Shown here: one piece after another, positions 5,393-9,711 of the stretch | How the letters are laid out: every line of letters starts with the position of its first letter | Numbering within the stretch: the first letter of the stretch is position 1 | Origin: Methanobacteriota archaeon | Lineage (GTDB): Archaea > Halobacteriota > Methanosarcinia > Methanosarcinales > Methanosarcinaceae | Reading direction: 5' to 3' | DNA: 9,711 nt | Assembly: GCA_030837265.1 (NCBI GenBank) | Contig: JAUPKV010000314.1 | Span: 1-9,711, forward strand | The notes under the pieces: model-generated | The model's database searches: none | Told to the model about the DNA's origin: nothing | Seen by the model: only the letters and a program-made list of their open reading frames with translations | Program-made: the position numbers and the translations under genes

Positions 5393-7957
5393 ATGATATC
5401 AGAAAAACCGGAACTGCTGGCACCAGCCGGCGGTATGGAAGCCCTGGTGGCCGCAGTAGAAAACGGAGCGGATGCTGTGTATCTCGGAGCCAGAGTTTTC
5501 AGTGCCCGAGGGTGTGCATCCAATTTTTCGAAAGACGAACTTGAAGCAGCAATTGACTATGCTCACCTCAGAGGTGTGAAAGTCTACGTAACTGTAAATA
5601 CCCTGTTAAAAGATGGGGAGATGGAAAATGCCCTCGAACTGCTCTGCGATTTGAGAGAGATGGGGGCAGACGCGATTATCGTCCAGGATCTTGGGCTCAT
5701 TTATCTTGCAGGCAAATACCTGCCTGACCTTCCTCTGCATGCAAGCACTCAAATGACTTTGCATAACAGTGAAGGAGTTGAGTTTTTAAAAAGTCTTGGA
5801 ATCGAAAGAGTTGTACTTTCACGGGAATTGTCCCTTGAGGACATAAAATTTATAAAAGAAAAAAGCAGGACTGAGATTGAAGTTTTCATACATGGGGCTC
5901 TTTGTTTCTCCTATTCCGGACAGTGCCTCCTGAGCAGCCTTATTGGGGGAAGGAGTGGAAATAGAGGATACTGTGCCCAACCGTGCCGAAAAAAGTACAG
6001 TCTTTACTGTGACGGAAAGCCGATCAAAACAAGCGGCAAGTATCTCTTGAGTCCAAGAGACCTTAATATTAGCTCAGGCCTGGATGCCCTTATAGAATCC
6101 GGGATCGAGTCATTCAAAATAGAGGGCAGAATGAAGAGACCGGAGTATGTAGCAGGAGTTGTCAGAATTTACCGCCGCCTGATTGACAGGTATTTTGACA
6201 ATTCTAAAGGATTTTTTGTTTCAAATGAAGAAAAGGAAACGCTTACACAGCTTTTTAATAGGGATTTTACTCAAGGTTATTTTTTTGGAAACCCTCGGGC
6301 AGAACTCATGAGCAGAGAGAATCCTCATAACCGGGGAATACCTGCAGGCATTGTTGTCGGGTATGACAAGTGCTTAAATCGTATTCGAGTAAAGCTTTCA
6401 AGTACAATTCGGCTTGGGGACGGGATAATGGTCGAGAATGCCAAAACCAGGCCGGAAGATAAAGGAAAAATCATATCCTGCATGTATACTGAAAAAGGTA
6501 CTGTTTATAGTGCAGGAAAAGGAGAGATAGTAGACCTTCCGTTTGATTCGAAAGCACCTTTCGGAAGTGCGGTACACAGGACACATGATAAAAAACTTAT
6601 GGATTCCCTCAAAAAAGAAAGCGAATTCGGAAGTCTGAGACCTAAAATTCCCGTATCCTTAACTGTAACTATTATCTCAGGAAAGTCAATAAAGCTGGAA
6701 ATAACTGACAAAGATTCAAATTCATTAGTAGTTGAGTCCGAATATCTTGTAGAAAAGGCAGAAAAACAGCCCACAACGAGAGCCCAGATCGAAAAACAAC
6801 TTTCTAAGCTCGGGAATACCCTTTTTGAAGCATTTGAGCTTAATGTGAATATGGAAGAGGGTATCTTTGTCCCTATGGGACAGTTAAATGAGCTCAGGAC
6901 AAAAGCGATATTGCAGCTTGAAAATTCCAGAATATTAAAATGGAAGAGAAAACTTCTTCAGAATCTACAACTGCCAGAATCCGGAGATAAAATGGAATCC
7001 GGAAACAATAAAGAAGATACTCTCCTGAAAAGACTTCCAGTTCACACTTTGCTCTCAGTTTCCGTATACTCAAAAGAAGGACTTGAAGCAGCAATTGCAG
7101 GTGGAGCAGATTGTATTTATTTCGGAGAAGGGCTTTTCAGAAGGCCGTATTTTGCTGGACAAAAAGAATCCTCTCCTGAAGGATTGGAAGTAGATTTCGA
7201 GGACGCGGTTTTAGAATCTAGGGCTGCAGGCAAGAAAATTTATTTTATTGTACCAAAGATGGTGAAGGATTCTGAAATGGGATCAGTTAAGAAAATTCTG
7301 TCTTTTACCCGAAAATTTGAGGCTGATGGGGTCCTTGCTTCAAACCTTGGTATTATCAACCTGGCTAAAGCAGAGAAAATTCCTTTTATTGCAGATAGTC
7401 CTTTGAATATATTTAATTCAAGTGCAAACTCCTTTCTTTTGCTAGAAGGGGCTAAAATGGTCGTGGTTTCTCCGGAATTGACACTTGATGAGCTGAAAAA
7501 CATTGCTTTCCATGGACAGGTGGAATGTATAGCTCATGGGTGCCTGGAATTAATGGAATCGGAACACTGCCTTGTAGGTGGGCTGCTTGGGGGACTTTCT
7601 GGAACACAAAAGAATCTGTGTAATGCTCCATGCAAAGCTGGGAACTTCGTACTTGCAGATGAGAAAAAGTATGAATTTCCTCTGCTCATGGATCATCAAT
7701 GCAGGATGCATCTTCTCAATTCCAGAGTTCTCTGTATGCTTGAGTATGTTCCCGACCTTCTGGAATGCGGAATCACAAGTCTCAGGATCGAAACTCTCGG
7801 AATGGAGAATGCCGAAGAAATCAGGAAAGTAACTCTTGCATACCGGAAGGCAATTGACACTTCTCTTGATCTTGAGATCGGAAAACAGAGACAAGACAGA
7901 TGTGAGGGTCTTGGAAAGGGTTTTACCACCGGGCATTATTTCAGAGGAGTAGTATAA
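5393..7957 (+). CDS. U32 family protein with two U32 modules (RlhA/TrhP-like)
   Basis: An 854-residue cytosolic protein annotated historically as a collagenase-like peptidase. Characterised bacterial relatives (RlhA, TrhP) are instead Fe-S proteins needed for pyrimidine hydroxylation in 23S rRNA or tRNA. The N-terminal module begins PELLAPAGGMEAL and carries the U32 signature VFIHGALCFSYSGQC, with candidate Fe-S ligands C171, C178, C194 and C198. Residues about 410-520 match DUF3656, the domain found in RlhA (e.g. TRAQIEKQLSKLG and VPMGQLNELR). From about residue 550 a second, degenerate U32 module repeats the pattern (EGLEAAIAGGADCIYFG, then HGCLELMESEHC), with C726, C743 and C747 retained and C717 shifted. 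The start ATG at 5393 follows a TTG at 5390; there is no clear ribosome binding site. A DNPH1-like gene follows 58 bases downstream. Confidence 0.88.
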   Translation: MISEKPELLAPAGGMEALVAAVENGADAVYLGARVFSARGCASNFSKDELEAAIDYAHLRGVKVYVTVNTLLKDGEMENALELLCDLREMGADAIIVQDLGLIYLAGKYLPDLPLHASTQMTLHNSEGVEFLKSLGIERVVLSRELSLEDIKFIKEKSRTEIEVFIHGALCFSYSGQCLLSSLIGGRSGNRGYCAQPCRKKYSLYCDGKPIKTSGKYLLSPRDLNISSGLDALIESGIESFKIEGRMKRPEYVAGVVRIYRRLIDRYFDNSKGFFVSNEEKETLTQLFNRDFTQGYFFGNPRAELMSRENPHNRGIPAGIVVGYDKCLNRIRVKLSSTIRLGDGIMVENAKTRPEDKGKIISCMYTEKGTVYSAGKGEIVDLPFDSKAPFGSAVHRTHDKKLMDSLKKESEFGSLRPKIPVSLTVTIISGKSIKLEITDKDSNSLVVESEYLVEKAEKQPTTRAQIEKQLSKLGNTLFEAFELNVNMEEGIFVPMGQLNELRTKAILQLENSRILKWKRKLLQNLQLPESGDKMESGNNKEDTLLKRLPVHTLLSVSVYSKEGLEAAIAGGADCIYFGEGLFRRPYFAGQKESSPEGLEVDFEDAVLESRAAGKKIYFIVPKMVKDSEMGSVKKILSFTRKFEADGVLASNLGIINLAKAEKIPFIADSPLNIFNSSANSFLLLEGAKMVVVSPELTLDELKNIAFHGQVECIAHGCLELMESEHCLVGGLLGGLSGTQKNLCNAPCKAGNFVLADEKKYEFPLLMDHQCRMHLLNSRVLCMLEYVPDLLECGITSLRIETLGMENAEEIRKVTLAYRKAIDTSLDLEIGKQRQDRCEGLGKGFTTGHYFRGVV

Positions 7958-8015
7958 AAAACCAGTAATGTTGGAATTGCTGAAAAAAACGGGAAAAAGC
8001 AAGAAGGTGATATGA

Positions 8016-8477
8016 ATGAAAGCCTTGGAGAAAATGCCAGCCTCGGAAAAACGGAAGCCAAAAATATTTTTATCGGGTTCCATACGGGGAGGAAGGCAGC
8101 TGCTTGAAACATACCAGTTAATGTATAATATCCTTGAGGAAACCGGAGCCGAAGTACTTTGCTGGTACGTTGCGGACCCTGAACTGGAAAAAGTAGAAAT
8201 GGAAATGACAGAAGAAGAGATTTACTCCCGTGATATGGGCTTGCTCGTAAAAAGCGACGCCTTAATTGCCGAGGTTTCAGTACCTTCTATTGGTGTAGGT
8301 TTTGAAATCTGCAGGGCACTGGTAAATGGAATTCCCGTACTTTGTCTGTACAGGCCTGATGCGATAGTCTCAGCGATGATTCTAGGGAATACAGATCCTT
8401 TAATAGAGGTACGGGTGTATCCAACCAAAAAATCTCTAAAGCAAATTATTGCTGACTTTATAAAGATTCTCAAATAG
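8016..8477 (+). CDS. Nucleoside 2-deoxyribosyltransferase / DNPH1-like N-hydrolase
   Basis: A 153-residue enzyme of the nucleoside 2-deoxyribosyltransferase superfamily, closest by eye to DNPH1 (Rcl), which hydrolyses the N-glycosidic bond of 2'-deoxynucleoside 5'-monophosphates. Visible motifs are [10 protein letters not shown] (residues 18-27, phosphate and nucleotide binding), Y70-S-R-D73, D81[10 protein letters not shown], and GVGFE with E97 as the likely catalytic glutamate, then VLCLYRP. Length matches the family (about 150-175). The ATG at 8016 is preceded by AAGGTGAT (8004-8011), an excellent ribosome binding site; an overlapping ATG at 8012 is in another frame. It lies 58 bases after the U32 gene with no obvious terminator between, so cotranscription is likely. 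A role in clearing abnormal or modified nucleotides is inferred. The stop is TAG. Confidence 0.85.
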   Translation: MKALEKMPASEKRKPKIFLSGSIRGGRQLLETYQLMYNILEETGAEVLCWYVADPELEKVEMEMTEEEIYSRDMGLLVKSDALIAEVSVPSIGVGFEICRALVNGIPVLCLYRPDAIVSAMILGNTDPLIEVRVYPTKKSLKQIIADFIKILK

Positions 8478-8497
8478 GACTCAAATATAAATTCAAA

Positions 8498-8576
8498 TTT
8501 TTTTCATAGTTTTTCAGGATCCGGAAATGAATTTGTACTCTTTTCACCGGAGAAATATTTAATCCTCCGATATTTC
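8498..8576 (+). terminator. T-tract and alternative hairpins after the DNPH1-like gene
   Basis: Seven Ts (8498-8504) and a further T4 (8511-8514) follow the stop, as in T-rich archaeal terminators. Downstream, three pairings compete: TCCGG (8520-8524) with CCGGA (8547-8551), CGGAG (8548-8552) with CTCCG (8565-8569), and GAAATAT (8552-8558) with ATATTTC (8570-8576). The T-tract alone could end transcription; the hairpins may be incidental. Confidence 0.4.
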
Positions 8577-8652
8577 AGTTATGTCTGCTTTAATATGTTT
8601 TAATAAAACACTTCATTTAATTAGTGAACTTCATAAAAATTTTAAAGGAAAC

Positions 8653-8748
8653 ATGTTAAATATTTATACAGTGTTTGCCTTATTAATAACATTAATAAAT
8701 AAAACAGAGGGAGAGGGGAACATGATAATTGAAACAAACAGTTTTTGA
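8653..8748 (+). CDS. Possible small ORF, 31 aa
   Basis: An ATG preceded by AAAGGAAAC opens a 31-codon frame (MLNIYTVFALLITLINK, then a polar tail), with a hydrophobic first half that could be one membrane helix. A second in-frame ATG at 8722 has the much stronger ribosome binding site GAGGGAGAGGGG (8707-8718) but leaves only eight codons. I do not recognise the product. It may be a chance ORF or the relic of a gene that once started at 8722. Confidence 0.2.
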   Translation: MLNIYTVFALLITLINKTEGEGNMIIETNSF

Positions 8749-8845
8749 CATCAGCCATCACTACCGATACAAGCTGCTTATCATTCCTTTGACTCTCATT
8801 TCTTGTATTAGAATTCTCGGATCCATTGAATTACCGAACTCCTAA
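8722..8845 (+). pseudogene. Possible broken small gene behind a strong ribosome binding site
   Basis: The strongest ribosome binding site in the gap, GAGGGAGAGGGG at 8707-8718, precedes an ATG at 8722 by three bases after the purine run. The frame stops after eight codons in a T5 run (8742-8746). Removing one T joins it to another frame that runs to TAA 8843-8845 and gives about 40 residues (MIIETNSFDISHHYRYK, then a hydrophobic stretch LLIIPLTLISCI). A TTG at 8729 also opens that second frame. This could be a small membrane protein gene with a frameshift, or coincidence. The product is unknown. Confidence 0.2.
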
Positions 8846-9200
8846 AAAACAGTTTACTAAATTTTGCACAAACCAACTTCATTTCCATAATAAAGTTACT
8901 AGTATCGTAAAAAACCTGATTATGGAATATATTATTTGGTAGCTTCCATCAGCCGATATGGTTTTGACCTTATATTGATGATCTGCAATTAAGTTTTCAT
9001 GACACTGGTTGAAGAAAGTTGAAATCTTGAATATAATTTTTGGGTCGAAAAGGGTATAGAGTTTTCAACTTATATCTCAATATTTGAAAAAATAAAAGAA
9101 AGAAGCTTGGAAGCAACTTCTCTATCCATTGGTATCATAAGGTTTACAGTGGAATTGAAGGTTTTAAGATTAATTTATAATTTCAGGAAATTAACTGTTT

Positions 9201-9268
9201 AAAGGGGAATTTATGGATTAAAGGGAATTAAGGGGAATAAGGGGAATTGGCAGTTTAAAGGAAATTGA
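9201..9268 (+). repeat. Cluster of AAGGGGAATT-like repeats (G-tracts)
   Basis: Five imperfect copies of AAGGGGAATT lie within about 70 bases, with G-runs at 9204-9207, 9223-9225, 9232-9235 and 9241-9244, then AAGGAAATT near 9258-9266. The outer parts also form a larger imperfect direct repeat: GGAAATTAACTGTTTAAAGG (from 9186) resembles the stretch running from the last G4 tract through GGCAGTTTAAAGGAAATT. The function is unknown: a regulator-binding array, slippage-derived repeat, or G-quadruplex-capable stretch with one long loop. Confidence 0.55.
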
Positions 9269-9391
9269 GTTGAACTTAAAAAGCTTACATCTTAATAGCA
9301 ATCTTTTACTGAAATGACTATTCATCGACGTTGAATATGACTTAATTGATATGATTTAATTGTCATCATTTATAAATTATTTAACTAATCA

Positions 9392-9434
9392 TATAAAATT
9401 TTTTAAAAATAGATATTGCTATGGAGTGGGGTAA
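9392..9434 (+). promoter_or_regulatory. Promoter and ribosome binding site of the secreted-protein gene
   Basis: TATAAAA (9392-9398) predicts a transcript start near 9421. The resulting leader of about 14 bases consists mostly of the ribosome binding site GGAGTGGGG (9423-9431), just before the ATG at 9435. A second TATA-like TTTATAAA lies at 9369-9376. Confidence 0.65.
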
Positions 9435-9711
9435 ATGATAACACAAAAAATGCTTTTTCTCTTGCTCATATGTTTTTGTATAGTTGTAAATACTCCTGTT
9501 GTATTAGGTGCACAAACCATTTATGTATCAGGAGACGGCACAGGTAGTTATAAATGCGATGGAAAAGACGACCAGGTACAGATTAATCAAGCGCTTGATT
9601 ATGCAGCAAAAAATCCAGGTACCAAAGTGTACCTCAAAGGACGATTTACTTATGATATAAAAGGCACTTGCTTAATCGGGTCAAACACGGAACTCACAGG
9701 CGACTCAACCG
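9435..9711 (+). CDS. Secreted surface protein, probable beta-helix type, N-terminal part
   Basis: Ninety-two codons are visible before the window end. Residues 1-25 form a signal peptide: short charged start (MITQK), hydrophobic core MLFLLLICFCIVV, and a likely cleavage site after VVLG or VVLGA. The mature part begins QTIYVSGDGTGSYKCDGKDD, then QVQINQALDYAAKN and VYLKGRFTYDI, GSNTELTGDST. This is the start of right-handed parallel beta-helix (pectate-lyase-like) proteins that Methanosarcina species export in large numbers, including disaggregatase-related surface proteins: YV.GDG, C.G.DDQV.INQAL, and a G.NT.L.GDST turn. The strong promoter and ribosome binding site just upstream fit. The enzymatic or structural role cannot be judged without the rest of the gene. 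Confidence 0.85.
   Translation, partial: MITQKMLFLLLICFCIVVNTPVVLGAQTIYVSGDGTGSYKCDGKDDQVQINQALDYAAKNPGTKVYLKGRFTYDIKGTCLIGSNTELTGDST

Larger units (their letters stand above)
8478..9434. other. AT-rich intergenic region of about 950 bases
   Basis: No convincing full-length gene. It holds, in order: the terminator-like region after the DNPH1-like gene, two tiny overlapping ORFs with ribosome binding sites (8653-8845), a featureless AT-rich stretch (about 8850-9180), a G-tract repeat cluster (9201-9268), and the promoter of the secreted-protein gene. ATGAC (9337-9341) and GTCAT (9362-9366) flank an AT core upstream of that promoter. An unstarted open stretch of about 59 codons ending near 9202 is within chance for this composition. 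The region may be a decayed gene or a long regulatory region. Confidence 0.6.

Noticed and set aside
8968..9030. C-box-like TTGATGAT suggesting a C/D box guide RNA
   Set aside because: The box lacks the leading purine, and no CTGA D box occurs at a suitable distance downstream.
9024..9202. Open stretch of about 59 codons ending in LIYNFRKLTV
   Set aside because: It has no start codon with a ribosome binding site, the residues match no family I know, and such a length is expected by chance in AT-rich DNA over six frames.
1..9711. CRISPR arrays, insertion sequences and integrase attachment sites
   Set aside because: No regularly spaced direct repeats, no transposase or integrase motifs, and no terminal inverted repeats with target duplications were seen on either strand.

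Overview
This window looks like chromosomal DNA from a methanogenic archaeon, most likely Methanosarcina or a close relative. The evidence is the set of protein families: DUF166, an Sm2-type archaeal Sm protein, a small winged-helix/four-cysteine protein resembling TFE-beta/RPC34, a two-module U32 protein, and a secreted protein starting like Methanosarcina surface beta-helix proteins. AT-rich intergenic regions, archaeal TATA boxes about 26 bp upstream of likely transcript starts, and short GGAG/GGTGAT-type ribosome binding sites agree with this. The genus is inferred from recognition; no database search was run.

Layout. At the left edge a DUF166 gene runs leftwards out of the window (1-679, minus). 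After an AT-rich gap come a small unrecognised ORF (1049-1345) and an acyltransferase-3 family membrane protein (1429-2639). The latter is split by a single-base frameshift at an A4 run and looks like accessory, possibly transferred, material. A DUF3467 gene follows (2855-3253). Next is an information-processing pair: an Sm2-type Sm protein (3472-3696), with a long GC-richer leader able to form several hairpins, and a winged-helix protein with a C-x2-C-x3-C-x4-C motif (3729-4133).

A 12-bp perfect inverted repeat (4177-4217) separates this pair from a convergent gene for an alpha-helical repeat protein (4233-5138, minus). That gene is divergent from a U32 protein of 854 residues (5393-7957), and the shared promoter region holds two inverted repeats. 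The U32 gene is followed 58 bp later by a DNPH1/nucleoside 2-deoxyribosyltransferase-like gene (8016-8477), probably cotranscribed. The last stretch is about 950 bp of AT-rich DNA with tiny ORFs and a G-tract repeat cluster. It ends in a TATA box and a strong ribosome binding site for a secreted protein cut by the window end (9435-9711).

Functional reading. Three groups concern nucleic acids: Sm2 and the TFE-beta-like protein (RNA binding and transcription initiation), the U32 protein (related bacterial proteins hydroxylate pyrimidines in rRNA or tRNA), and the DNPH1-like enzyme (cleavage of the N-glycosidic bond of nucleotides). The most interesting points are the structured leader of the Sm2 gene, the Sm2/TFE-beta-like pairing, the U32-DNPH1 pairing, and the unrecognised five-repeat protein.
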